Positions 54,577-64,000 of a stretch of DNA of 64,000 nucleotides are shown here, piece after piece. The DNA lies in contig CAUJNA010001480.1 of assembly GCA_963377175.1 (NCBI GenBank), forward strand, positions 304,441 to 368,440. The letters run 5' to 3'. The DNA is from Effrenium voratum (lineage: Eukaryota; Sar; Dinophyceae; Suessiales; Symbiodiniaceae). A program made the translations under genes and the position numbers. The notes under the pieces were generated by a model. The model was given only the letters and a program-made list of their open reading frames with translations. It was not told the DNA's origin and searched no databases. Position 1 is the stretch's first letter. Each line of letters begins with the position of its first letter.

Positions 54577-54778
54577 CCCGCGAAAGCCAAAACGCAGGCC
54601 GCGAAAGCTGGCGAAAGCTTATCGCGAAAGTAACCAAAGAAGGTCCCGCCGCGAAAGACCCGCGAAAGCCTGCATGCTGTGTGACGGTCCGCCGCGAAAG
54701 CGTCGCGAAAGCAATTCTAAAGAAACCAAAGCCCGCGAAAGCAAAAGAAAGCATCGCGAAAGGGTCCGCGAAAGCAAG
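54577..54778. repeat. GCGAAAG motif cluster
   Basis: Eleven copies of GCGAAAG, most preceded by CC or TC and followed by C, all on the + strand within 200 bases but at irregular spacing. It is not a tandem repeat. The minus-strand frame rich in LSRALSR is its translation. Confidence 0.75.
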
Positions 54779-55011
54779 TTCATAGGACCGCTTTTTACAC
54801 AAGAGTATTTGGCACGGCTCAATTGTCAAATTACACATATTGGCTTGCGTTTGGTGGGAAAGCTGAATTGCTGTTTCGGGTGCATGGGTTGCAAACGAAC
54901 TCCGCTGCAGTGTTTGTTCGATTCGGATCTTGGTGTCAACCACAAACATGTCGCATGCTAGAATGTTGTTCAGAACTGTGCTCTTGCATCCCTTTTGGGT
55001 GTCGCTCCAAG

Positions 55012-55139
55012 TTTCACGGAAGCTTCCAACTTGTTTCGCCACAAGGAGGAACAGTGCATCAAGGAGCTGCCTGAGGAGCCCAGGCCGAAGTGTGCCAAAT
55101 GCCGGAGTTTGTGGGCACCTGGTTGCCATGAATGCACAT
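55012..55139 (+). CDS. Gene D exon, zinc-binding CxxC motifs
   Basis: The frame reads FTEASNLFRHKEEQCIKELP, EEPRPKCAKCRSLWAPGCHE, C, T and ends at 55139 with one base of a codon before the donor gtcata. C-x2-C (KCAKC) and C-x2-C (CHEC), plus a further Cys created at the junction, suggest a zinc-ribbon-like fold. That is an inference from Cys spacing only. The left edge is uncertain (acceptors at 55011 or 55045). The right edge is well supported because it joins in phase to 55415. Confidence 0.55.
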
Positions 55140-55414
55140 GTCATATGTATTTCTCTGTTTTCTCCTACTGGCAACAATGAGAGGATGATGCGTCTCATGT
55201 TTGTCAGCCCTCCAATTTGGCTTCAATACTACATGCTGGCTCAGTGAAAAGGCTCGCGATTGTTGCCTGGGGCTGCAAGACTCGCCATGACTAGGCTACT
55301 TGGATTGCAATTACATGCGTTGTGTTTTGAGCAGTCCTGGTTCCTGTCGCGGAGCTACATGGCGCATGACATCCTTTTCTAATTTCGGGCTGCCCGAAAT
55401 TCCTACTGCTGCAG

Positions 55415-55587
55415 GTGGCTTTCAGAGCCGTGCCTCCTACTACTGCTCCTTCTGCTTCGAGCAGAGCCAGGCCAAGCAAGCCGTTGAGCTTTTGATTCGC
55501 ATCACCCCAGCAAGATCGGCGGGGCCTCTGGAAGAAAGCTTATTAGGCAAGGCTCAGCAGTACATCCTGGGACAGCTAAGAGCATGA
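55415..55587 (+). CDS. Gene D terminal exon
   Basis: The acceptor is ctgctgcag. The first two bases GT complete TGT (Cys) with the T left by the previous exon. The exon then reads GFQSRASYYCSFCFEQSQ, AKQAVELLIRITPARSAG, PLEESLLGKAQQYILGQLRA and TGA. The added C-x2-C (YCSFC) continues the cysteine pattern of the previous exon, and the tail is helical. Phase, splice signals and motif all agree. Confidence 0.65.
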
Positions 55588-55589
55588 CT

Positions 55590-56448
55590 GCCAGCTACTA
55601 CAAACAACATGGGCTGAACGTAGGAATTTACCAAGAGTAGGAAATTTGATGGTTTTAGGTTGTGGCCCACTTTTCATATCACGGAAAGGCTTATTCTTCA
55701 TTTATCTGAACTTTGAACAGTTTCTACCGGAAGGGCTTCATGATTCGTTTTGGGTTTCCATGTGCGCCCTTGGTCGTTTCAAGGTAGCCCGCTCCGGGTC
55801 GTCAAACCCTTTCCTCTCCCTCCTGTTTGTGAAATTGAACGCACCCCTTCAAAAGGTTTCATACTCACTCGGGGTCTTGCTGTCATGGAGAACTGCATAT
55901 AGATCGCTCTCTGCGAAGGTTCATTGAGCAGACTGCTCAAGAACAGAAAACTGGGCCTGTTGCTTCGATTTTGAAACCTCTGGCGAAACGTCCGGGGGGC
56001 TTTGGTAGTGCTGCGATCTTCGTGATGTTGGTAACTTAAATATCGTTGCCAATATTACGCGGAGCCTCTGAGAAGATGCACAAAATGGACATCTACTGGC
56101 AAGTGCATGAAAGGATTCCATCGAGCTATTCAGAAGCTCCCTCATGCGAAGAGCAAGCACGTGCTTGGGTTTGCGGCCAAAAGCTCGCGATGAGCGTGGC
56201 AAAATGCAGGCTTCAGGTTGCCACTGTTTGTGATTGGCCAAGGAAATCCCATTGCTTGCCCTAAACGTAGTCGTTCAAAAGGAACAATTGCCTTGCTGCG
56301 GTGTCAAGTGAAAGGAGATGCTCCCCAATGCCATCCCATTCTGTTGTCAGGGTTGTTTTGCACAACAAGAAGCACGCAAGAAGCACAGGGTTATCTTCTA
56401 CAACCAGTCAACCCTATATGAACTCACCCTAACGCTCTGAACCTGCAG
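55590..56448. other. Spacer
   Basis: No convincing exon. Unremarkable composition. Confidence 0.4.
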
Positions 56449-56569
56449 GCTGGCTGAGCAACTTGGACTTACAGAAGCTCCAGTCGCTCTTGGCAGCTTT
56501 TGCGCGCTCCAAGCGGCTGCTGGGGGCACAGAGGCTGCTACTCCTGCGACGCTTGGAGCAATGCTCTAA
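56449..56569 (+). CDS. Isolated helical exon
   Basis: The acceptor is gaacctgcag. Two bases then WLSNLDLQKLQSLLAAFARS, KRLLGAQRLLLLRRLEQCS. The donor is either gtgtaa at 56570 or gtaaat at 56572. A strongly amphipathic Leu/Arg helix, possibly coiled coil. Family unknown. Confidence 0.55.
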
Positions 56570-57500
56570 GTGTAAATCGGTGTTTGCGCTTCGCTTTCTG
56601 AGACGGGACAACACACCAGTTGCTCTTACCCTTTCAGGGATGAAAGAAATACACCGTCGAAACTTTTCGGGATGTCTGTTTTACTACGAACCAATGAGAA
56701 CATGGCAGATTGCCCAGAAGCAGCCAGTTCGTGTATTGAGATGGACTTTGGGCAAACCATCATACCCCATTCCAGCAGCAAGTATGAGAGTGGTCCCATT
56801 GCAAGAGTGCTCTCCTTTTCAAGAAAGGAGCCTGTGCACTTCCATGTTTGATATCACACTTCTGTTCGGTATGATGTTGCTTTGTTCTTCATGTGTTAGT
56901 CATGTCTTCACCTCAAGGTATGAGTGCGACGGAACGATCTGCGTTGCTTACCGCTTCCTATGTATGTTGGTGTATTTTGTCCTTGTCAGCCCGCAAGATG
57001 GGTACATGTTCAGGTTTGTCGTTGAACCGAGTTCTCGTGGAATAATGTTTGAAGAATCTCCACAAACAACATCATTGCGGCGAAACTGCACTGATTTGTC
57101 AAGTAGAAATGGTACATGGTAAACAATAATTGTATGGAGGCATCATGTGTCCGGGCAAATGCCAGCACCAGAGACTACGACCAATGCCAGCCCTCATGAA
57201 GGATCATGTTCGCAAGGGTCCCCCTAGCAGCCACAAGCTCACTCGAATGTTATCGAACAACGGATCATTTAAACGGTCGCCAGTGTGGGCTTTGGGTCCC
57301 CCACATAACCAAGCAAATCATGGTTACCAAGGGAGCGGTTGGCAACACGAGTTGGACTTGCAACCTCGCAATTGATGCATGTTGTCGTGTTTCAGCTCAT
57401 TTGCCACCAGTTTTTCTTCTTGTGGCGTTGTCTTTTGTGTGTGGAAAACTAGTTCCGACTTCAGCGGGCCCGGTGGATGGTCCCCGCTTCGTTTCCTCAG

Positions 57501-57575
57501 ATTCAAGGCCTGGCGGAGGAGCTGCTCTACCAGACCAGCGCCTGCCACCAGGCGGGAAGGGTGCGCTTTTTGGAG
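57501..57575 (+). CDS. 75-nt phase-0 exon
   Basis: The acceptor is cgtttcctcag and the donor gtttaa at 57576. Exactly 25 codons, IQGLAEELLYQTSACHQAG then RVRFLE. Third exon of this exact length and phase in the window, again helical and GC-rich. Confidence 0.6.
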
Positions 57576-57917
57576 GTTTAAAATAAATTTGAAGCCAAAA
57601 GGAATCGATTCAATTGAACAGAGCTGATTCAATTGTCTCGCTGAAAAGGCGCGAGGCGTGGCTTGTGTTCGGAGCTTGGAGCGTGGTCGTCCGGAGCGTG
57701 GAAGGCTGCTGGCCAGCTTGCTTTGCGCACTACATCTCTGCCTATCCACAACCATGTCAGCAAGGGTCAATTGCCTGAGAGCGGGCCAGCTGGCCCTGTG
57801 ATGCCCGGTAGCCTGTGATGGGCGCTGACTCGGCCATGACATTCGACGCGCGTGTTGCTGTTGCCCATGTTTTCATTCATGGGCAAACGATTTGCACAAC
57901 CCGCGATGGCCCGCGAG

Positions 57918-59508
57918 AAAACTAGACCACGGTTGGCCCGAAAGCAGAACATCGCAAGCGAGGTCGGCCCAACGCTGCAGGATGCGTTCTTTTTCCCTAC
58001 ACTTCGTGAAGCAAGCGCGAGACAGCACCAGGCAAGGTGCTCTGCGCAAACTGGTCGGTGCAAGTTGGTCTGCGCAAGTTGCTCTACGCAAGTTGCACTG
58101 TGCAAGTTGCTCTGCGCAAGTTGCTCCGCGCAAGTTGCTCCGGCAAGTTGGCTCCCTGCAAGTTGCTCTGTGCAAATTGCGCTCCCTGCAAGTTGCTCTG
58201 TGCAAGCTGCTCTGTGCAAGTTGCTCTGTGCAAGTTGCTCTGCGTAAGTTGCTCTGCGCAAGTTGCTCTAGGCAAGGCGCTCTGCGCAAACTGGTCGGTG
58301 CAAGTTGGTCTGCGCAAGTTGCTCTGTGCAACTTGCTCTGCGCAAGTTGCTCTGCGCAAGTTGCTGTAAAATGCAAGTTGCATCTTGCGACGCCCGCCCG
58401 CGGACCAGGGAGGAATCGAACCCGCGACCCGCCGGTTCCGGGAGCAGGCGCGCGAACCACGAGACAACTCCCGAGGACCAGTTCGAACAACAAAAGTCGC
58501 AAAAAACCTGAGTTTTTGCACCTCGACCACGCCGATTCCCGCAGAGGGTTGCGCGAGCACCGCAGAAATCGCAAAAAACCATGGGTTTTTGCACCTCGAC
58601 CACGCCGATCCCCGCAGAGGGTCGCGCGAGCAGGCAGAAATCGCAAAAAACCATGGGTTTTTGCACCTCGACCACGCCGATCCCCGCAGAGGGTCGCGCG
58701 AGCAGGTTAGAAATCGCAAAAAACCATGGGTTTTTGCACCTCGACCACGCCGATCCCCGCAGAGGGTCGCGCGAGCACAGAAATCGCAAAAAACCATGGG
58801 TTTTTGCACCTCGACCACGCCGATCCCCGCAGAGGGTCGCGCGGGAACTTTAGAAATCGCAAAAAACCATGGGTTTTTGCACCTCGACCACGCCGATCCC
58901 CGCAGAGGGTCGATTTTCGTGTAGTGTCGTCGGCACTACCCCGCCGCCCTAAGAAGAGATTTTAACTCCTCGCAAGTCAATTGCACTTGACTCCTTGCAC
59001 TTGCAACTTGCACTTGACTCCTTGCTTGTTTCAAGGAAGGAGTCATTGCAAGGAGTCATTGCAAGGAGTCAGCAAGGAGTCATGCAAGGAGTCATTGCAA
59101 GGAGTCATTGCAAGGAGTCATTGCAAGGAGTCATTGCAAGGAGTCATTGCAAGGAGTCATTGAGTCATTGCAAGGAGTCATGAGAGCCATTGCAAGTTGC
59201 AAGGAGCCAAGTGCATGGAGTCAAGTGCAAGTCGCAAGTGCACGGAGTTAAGTGCAAGTTGCAAGTGCAAGCGTGCAAGGAGCCAAGTGTGCAATGCAAG
59301 TGCAGTCAAGTGCATGGAGTGTGCAAGGAGTCAAGTGCAAGTTGCAAATCTTGGGACTGCTTGACTCCTTGCAATGACTCCTTGCAATGACTCCTTGCAT
59401 TGACTTTCATGATGATGATTCCTTGCAATGACACCTTGTAATGACTCTCATGAGAACAATTCAAGTGAACCCAGCGGAAGAACCCTTCGCCATGCTTTCG
59501 GGAAAACT
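57918..59508 (-). mobile_element. Composite satellite element, right (inverted) arm
   Basis: Reverse complement of 7275-9149 with the same order of parts: 14-nt array 58020-58372, tRNA-like core with GGAATCGAACC at 58412-58422, 73-nt array about 58500-58912, 13-nt arrays about 59035-59400, and outer end gggaaaact. Unique parts are nearly identical. I count about two substitutions over roughly 150 bases around the core, and an ~8-nt indel near 58005. The 10-bp pair CCCGAAAGCA (57937) / TGCTTTCGGG (59493) is kept. The 13-nt arrays are shorter than in the left arm. Confidence 0.8.
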
Positions 59509-59684
59509 TTCTTTGCTGAGCGGCACGCTCATATCTGGTCTCCTCGTTTGTAGCCTGCGTCCGAAGCTAGCTCCCGCGAACAGCCAGTGAGGCATGCGGT
59601 GTTTTCTGTCGCTGGATGTTCCCATGCCGTGCAGCATTCAAACTGTGTGGACCTCGCCGCGGTTGGTCAAGGCTCTATACATAG

Positions 59685-59951
59685 TCGCGCAGCCCTGTGT
59701 CCCCTACCCAATGTGATCTGGTGACCCAGTGGACGCTGGCTTGGCGCATCGCGCAGCGGGTTCCAGGTTCATTGAGCGCAGCCACGGTGCTTTGCGGCCT
59801 GCCTTGCGGTCCCAAACTTGGCTTGGCAGCTTGCCTTGGGCCATTTCGTATGCCACTCGCCCATTCCTTCGGCATCGTGCTGCCTGCCGCAGTAGATGGA
59901 CTTATAGCGACTCTACCATCTCTCCTCGCTGCCGAACGCAAAGGCACCTAA
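59685..59951 (+). CDS. Candidate hydrophobic terminal exon
   Basis: An open frame after a possible acceptor (tatacatag) reads TLAWRIAQRVPGSLSAATVL, CGLPCGPKLGLAACLGPF, then SFGIVLPAAVDGLIATLPSL before TAA. Hydrophobic segments suggest membrane helices. The other + frame is less coding-like. No family recognised. Confidence 0.35.
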   Translation, partial: SRSPVSPTQCDLVTQWTLAWRIAQRVPGSLSAATVLCGLPCGPKLGLAACLGPFRMPLAHSFGIVLPAAVDGLIATLPSLLAAERKGT

Positions 59952-60094
59952 ATGACAGACTGGACAGCTGCGGGGGGCCGGGCAAGTCAACAGGAGGGGT
60001 GGCTTCCTTGTGGTTTTCCTTTCGTTCCCTTTTGGAGACAGCCCCCAAGTAACGAGAAAGGCATTTCTCCCAGTCTGCCAAGGCTTTTTCCCAG

Positions 60095-60268
60095 TCGTCT
60101 CGACCAATGGATCGCCCAAGACCAACCCCTTCGCCCAGATCCGAGCCTTTCTGGCCAACTCGGCCAGGCTGTCCTGCGCCAGCTGCTGGAGGAGGAGAGC
60201 CACTGGGACCTCGCAAAGCAAGAGCTGCGCGAGAAGACCGCCGTGAGCGAGGCGAGTGCGTTGGAAAG
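60095..60268 (+). CDS. Isolated helical exon upstream of the methyltransferase
   Basis: The acceptor is gctttttcccag and the donor gtggtg at 60269. It contributes 57 full codons: RLDQWIAQDQPLRPDPSLSG, QLGQAVLRQLLEEESHWDLA, KQELREKTAVSEASALE. GC-rich and strongly helical. It leaves two bases, which would create a stop if joined directly to 60485, so it is either a different gene or an exon is missing between them. Confidence 0.55.
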
Positions 60269-60484
60269 GTGGTGTTTCATGGAATGAACCTCCAGAAATT
60301 GGTTAGGGCTTGGGATGATCTTCTATGTTGCAGACTTCCTTAATATATCATTTAACAGTGAGCCGTCGCGTAGATTCTCTTTACCCAGGTCACATGATGG
60401 ATTAGCAAGTGACAATTGTGACTCGTCAGCTAGGGTCGAGCGAAATTCCAATGTCAAGAGCAAAATAAGTTGCTTTCCCCATAG

Positions 60485-62052
60485 ATGATTCAGCTATGCA
60501 ACAGACTCAGATTTGTTTGCGCGCCAGCCGCATCGGTTAAGCCCTGGGAGTACCTGAATGCAATTTTCAGGATAGCGAAGGAGCTCAACGCCCCAAGATA
60601 TTTCCCCAAATCTTCAATCGGCTTGTTGCGACGGTCAAATGTTGCATCTCGCTCTGCGCAATGGTTTGCCATGGCTATGTCAAGGGATGATCAATGGGCC
60701 CTGACTTGGGCAGACCTGCAGCAAATCTTCGAAGAATGCGAGCGGAAGGATTTTTCATGCCGAGGCTTTAGCCATTTCATTGAAACTGGCACTTTCCTCG
60801 GCCAGACAGTGCCTGAGCTTTGCTTTCATGGAGTTATTTGTTTTGTCAATGGATTCCTCGACATGGGGTTTTGAACCCAACCGCCTCATATTGCTATTGT
60901 TGATAGTTGTTGACGTAACACGCATGTTGGGCAATTCGGCCACACCAGGTAATCGCTTTGTCTCAACATTTCAGGGAACTGCACACCATCGAGCTGAGTC
61001 CTCAATGTTTCGAGGCGGCGAAACTCTTTGCCTGGAAAGCCTCTCGGTCAATCCACTTCCATCTGGGGCAGTCCACCGAGATCTTGAAAAAGCTGCTGCC
61101 CAAGATCAGCGGCCCATCAGTCCTCTACTTGGACGCGCACTGGTCGGGCTCAGTGACAGCGGGACTCGAGCAGGAAGTTCCTTTGATGGATGAGCTTCAT
61201 CTGATTTGCGAGCTTCTTCCCCATGCTTGCCTCATCATCATCGATGATTTGGATCTCTTTGCCAAGGTCAACAGCTTTGAAGCCATCAACCAACAGACTG
61301 GAACCAGTAGTGGGTACCATTCAGCAGATTGGCGCCCGATTACCTGTGAGTCCATCAAGATGCACTGCACCCGTCGGGCCGTTGGTTGCTTTCAACTTGG
61401 AGACCGCTTCGTCATCATGTTGCGCTGTGAGGGTGGTCTTTCGGCAGCTTCCCATGCGGATGTGAAGCCGTCGCTTGATACTGCGGCTGCCGTTTGTCCG
61501 GACCTGGTCTTGAGATCTAGGCTTAGCGCACAAGGCAAGAACTTGTGGATTTCAACCCCGGGGCTTCGATTGCAAGCCAGCAGTTTGGACAGAGTTCGGT
61601 CGCAAGGAAAGTGGTGGCAGCGGATTGCTGATGCCATGGAGAGAGAGTATTCCAACACGCTGGGAAGCGCTTCCACCAAATTCAAAGATTTGCAAGACCA
61701 GATGGAACGAGAGCGGGCGAAGACGGCAAAGCTGTGCAAAGAATCCGTGGACAACAATTTGACTCATCAGCAATGCGTTGCCCTGCACGATGATTTAATT
61801 GAGGCGTTCATGGCGGAGGCCTTTCAGCAGAAGTTGACTGCTGCTTGGACAGCGGCCGGCGGCAACAAAGCAAAAGAACAGAAAGCAAAGCGTGAGACAT
61901 GCCTACCATTACAACTTCCAGTTATGGAGAAATTCGGCTTTGAGGCATCTGAAAAGGGTGTGTTTGCGTGTTTGTGGTCAATTCGGACGACGTTTTTCAA
62001 CTTCAAGAAGATTGAAGAGATGGACCAGGACAGGGATTCACGAGCTGCTTGA
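60485..62052 (+). CDS. Class I SAM-dependent methyltransferase-like protein (2 exons)
   Basis: Exon 1 runs from ATG 60485 to 60816 and exon 2 from 60975 to TGA 62052, together 1,410 nt and 469 residues. The 158-nt intron starts with GC and ends tttcag. Joined, the Rossmann motifs line up: SHFIETGTFLGQTV (motif I, Glu-Thr-Gly), HTIELSPQCFEAAK (motif II acid), then HLGQSTEILKKLLP, VLYLDAHWSG and CLIIIDDLDLF. This order is typical of a little-studied methyltransferase-like group with an L-D-x-H-W/Y-S-G motif. The substrate is unknown. A 220-residue tail (KWWQRIADAMEREYSNTLG onward) is helical and not part of the usual fold. The ATG directly follows a cccatag acceptor-like sequence, so an upstream exon is possible. 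Confidence 0.65.
60817..60974 (+). other. GC-AG intron of the methyltransferase gene
   Basis: The donor is a GC dinucleotide (cctga then gctttgc) and the acceptor tttcag followed by G, a common dinoflagellate arrangement. Removing it joins CCT-GA to G-GAA in frame. No GT donor in the neighbourhood restores the frame as well. Confidence 0.6.
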
Positions 62053-62479
62053 GACACAAGTTGGCGGAGCAATCATCATTCAAGTTAAATCATCGAAGTA
62101 GCTTGTGGCAAGCCGTAGCTAGAACAAGCTGGAAGACAAGATACTAAAAAAAAACACCTACAAATATTCCTCTATTGATCAAGAACTTATTAAAGGGAAA
62201 ATTATTAGTGACAGAAATGCTTTTAATATATTTTCCTTCTTTACTTTCATCTTCTTTGTCTTTTCTTTTACTTTAGTTGCTACCTTTGGAATCCTTTCGG
62301 TCTAACCATAAAGCCACTTAATAATCAACACCAATAAGAAAGGAAAATATTAAACAATACAAATCAAGAAGATATTTTTTTTAAGCAAAGAGATAACAGA
62401 TTCATTCCCATTCAAGCGCTTTCTCTCTTCACTGTATGATGTATCATGATGCACCATAGCCGCCTGTATCCCTCTGCAG
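62053..62479. other. A/T-rich 3' spacer
   Basis: Strongly A/T-rich with tctttgtcttttcttttac tracts. It probably holds the 3' end of the methyltransferase transcript. No gene. Confidence 0.4.
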
Positions 62480-62656
62480 GAATTGCTCGCAAAGGCCACG
62501 TTGTTGGATTTCCTCGTCAGCCCCGACAAGCAGCCGACTTCAGACCTCTCAGACTGGGCCAGTTGTACATATCCCAAGACATATCCAGATCTTTGCCGGA
62601 TGCGAAGCTCTATGAAGCTCTCGAAGAATGACCTTGGCGACCTCATCCTGCAATGA
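62480..62656 (+). CDS. Candidate terminal exon
   Basis: The acceptor is atccctctgcag. Reads ELLAKATLLDFLVSPDKQP, TSDLSDWASCTYPKTYPDLC, RMRSSMKLSKNDLGDLILQ and TGA, phase 0 from the first base. Another frame (GIARKGHVVGFPRQPRQAAD) is open to 62631. The first frame is preferred for its helical start and because it begins at the splice border. Confidence 0.45.
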   Translation, partial: ELLAKATLLDFLVSPDKQPTSDLSDWASCTYPKTYPDLCRMRSSMKLSKNDLGDLILQ

Positions 62657-62964
62657 AGCAAAATCATGTTGACCTCGATTAAGCAGAAACACGGCAATGT
62701 GTTGTCAGCTGCATCCATTGGCAGTAATCCTGCCAAGATCCTTGTCAGATTATCAGATGAACTTCCATGCATCGTCATGCGATCTATCAGATGAACTTCC
62801 ACGCATTGTCATGCGATCGATCAGATGAACTTCCACGCATCGCCATGCGATTCTTTCGCAGTGACTTCGCCATACATACGGTCCCCAGTCCGGAGCTTGC
62901 CAAAGAAGCAGCCACCGGGCAAACATGAGTTGGGTGGGTCAAAATTGTCCACTGGAAAGGTTCG

Positions 62965-63075
62965 ATATGGGTGTGTCTCAAAATAGGGGACCATTTCCTC
63001 CAGGTAGGAGGTTTCCTTTTGGTTTCCTTTTAAAAGCATCCAAAAAGGGGTCCACTGTTTTGAGACACCCCATAT
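62965..63075. mobile_element. MITE-like element with ~28-bp terminal inverted repeats
   Basis: The left end at 62965-62992 starts atatgggtgtgtctcaaaat, and the right end at 63047-63075 is its near-perfect reverse complement (tgttttgagacaccccatat). Between them lies gtttccttttggtttcc. At 111 bp with no coding capacity it fits a small non-autonomous inverted-repeat element. Half-copies (TTTGAGACA or TGTCTCAAAAT with TTTCCTTTTGG) occur near 19929, 29570-29660, 34630, 51250 and 52930. Confidence 0.65.
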
Positions 63076-63300
63076 TTTGCAGTGATGGCATGGCTGGATC
63101 TTCTGGATTGATGGCTGGACCGAATCAAGTGGCACAGTCGACAGTGTGATCAACCCAGACTTAGTTATTTTCCGCTTGACTTTGCTGCGTTGGTGATACT
63201 ATGCTACTGATTGTTGTTCCACTTCATCAGCTGTTTGTGGAATCCTACGTTGTTCTTTCTCCCAAACCGTCCCTTACAGTGAGTTTCGCATTCCAAACAG

Positions 63301-63393
63301 CCGAGACGGAGCTGCTTAATACCCAGCCCAGATGCCCTTTTAGAGATTGGCGAATCTCCCCACTTCACCGCTGGGTGTTTGCCACCCGTGAAA
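63301..63393 (+). CDS. Gene F internal exon
   Basis: The acceptor is cattccaaacag and the donor gtaagc at 63394. Two bases complete a codon, then ETELLNTQPRCPFRDWRIS, PLHRWVFATRE, leaving one base A. That base plus CT from 63769 gives Thr and keeps the next exon open for all its 230 bases, so the pair is well supported. No family recognised. Confidence 0.6.
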
Positions 63394-63768
63394 GTAAGCT
63401 CTCATATTCGTGAGATTTCAAGTTGAGATGCAAAACAGCGAACTTCGGTAGCTAAAAAGGCAGCATTCAATGATTCAAGCCCAGAGTCTGTGTGTAATGC
63501 ATATTGCCACACTCACCGCCATACGTCCCTTAGTGATCTAATTTGGTTTGGCCCGTGTTGAGTCTCAGGTTTGTTGGACAAGTGAGGGCTCATGTTTCTC
63601 ACATGGACCGGAATGAAGAGGCAGAAGCTCGTTTCTGCTCTGCTGCCCCATGGCAAGCAGTCCTGTTGATAAAACGTACGTGAGCAGTAGTGAATGTTTC
63701 CACCACATTACCATTAGTATATGGGGGTGTTCGCCACCGGCTAAATTCACAGTTCGCAATTTCTGCAG

Positions 63769-64000
63769 CTTACGCGTTTGATGAAATATCGCATGGGGTC
63801 TTCAGGAATGTTGAGATTTGCACTAGGCATTGCTTGCTCAGCTTGTTTCAGGATATCCACAGTTTCTATAGCAGAAGCAACGTGACTCTAAACACGCGGA
63901 GGGTGAGAACACACCTGCAATGGTTCATGTTGGAATTGTGGGATGCTGAAAGCGTCATTCGCCTCTGTTGCGCCAGGAGAGAGACATCCCGTGCCAAGAC
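63769..64000 (+). CDS. Gene F exon, runs off the window
   Basis: The acceptor is gcaatttctgcag. In the phase set by the previous exon it reads YAFDEISHGVFRNVEICTRH, CLLSLFQDIHSFYSRSNV, TLNTRRVRTHLQWFMLELWD, AESVIRLCCARRETSRAK and is still open at the window edge. No domain recognised. Confidence 0.6.

Noticed and set aside
1..64000. Relict dinoflagellate spliced-leader sequence
   Set aside because: I looked for ccattttggctcaag and its complement. Only partial matches occur (e.g. near 6205 and 13512), which is not enough to call a relic.

Overview
The window looks like nuclear DNA of a dinoflagellate, probably a Symbiodiniaceae-type alga. That is an inference from the layout: short GC-rich coding exons lost in kilobases of intron or spacer, almost all on the + strand; introns with GT-AG and apparently GC-AG borders; long blocks related to the TTTAGGG-type telomere repeat; and very many microsatellites and minisatellites. 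There is no operon, no Shine-Dalgarno signal and no credible rRNA or tRNA gene.

Layout. 0.3-6.8 kb: a small spliced gene whose last four exons keep a consistent reading phase. 7.27-9.15 kb: a composite satellite arm (13-nt, 73-nt and 14-nt arrays around a tRNA-like core). 9.6-11.8 kb: simple repeats around a telomere-like block. 13.2-38.8 kb: isolated short helical exons on the + strand, mostly phase 0, that may belong to one very long gene, interrupted by a decayed retrotransposon gag (17.35-18.47 kb), a second telomere-like block (28.3-29.1 kb) and large CA-based arrays (32.3-33.2 kb). 40.5-47.8 kb: a mobile-element gene of about 2,112 codons followed by a second frame. 50-57.6 kb: more isolated exons, including a two-exon zinc-binding C-terminus. 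57.92-59.51 kb: a nearly identical inverted copy of the satellite arm. 60.5-62.05 kb: a two-exon methyltransferase-like gene. 63.3-64.0 kb: a gene running off the window.

The centrepiece is the 40.5-47.8 kb element. Its protein has tandem helical repeats, a zinc-finger-like cysteine set and DUF6570-like block, a Helitron N-terminal-like block, a Helitron Rep HUH motif, a complete endonuclease/exonuclease/phosphatase (EEP) domain placed between the HUH motif and the Rep tyrosine block, and the Rep C-terminal block. No helicase is visible. The element carries at least 17 short sense-strand hairpins. They share the loop TTTTCT, but the stems differ from copy to copy while staying paired, which is strong covariation. 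The hairpins lie in the 5' leader, in coding sequence in two different reading frames, at the exact place where the reading frame breaks, and in the 3' region. I saw none elsewhere in the window. This hairpin family is the best candidate for an undescribed system.

The two satellite arms are inverted relative to each other 48.8 kb apart, and their outer flanks match at 6 of 7 bases. They could therefore be terminal inverted repeats of a ~52 kb unit, or simply two copies of a repeat family.
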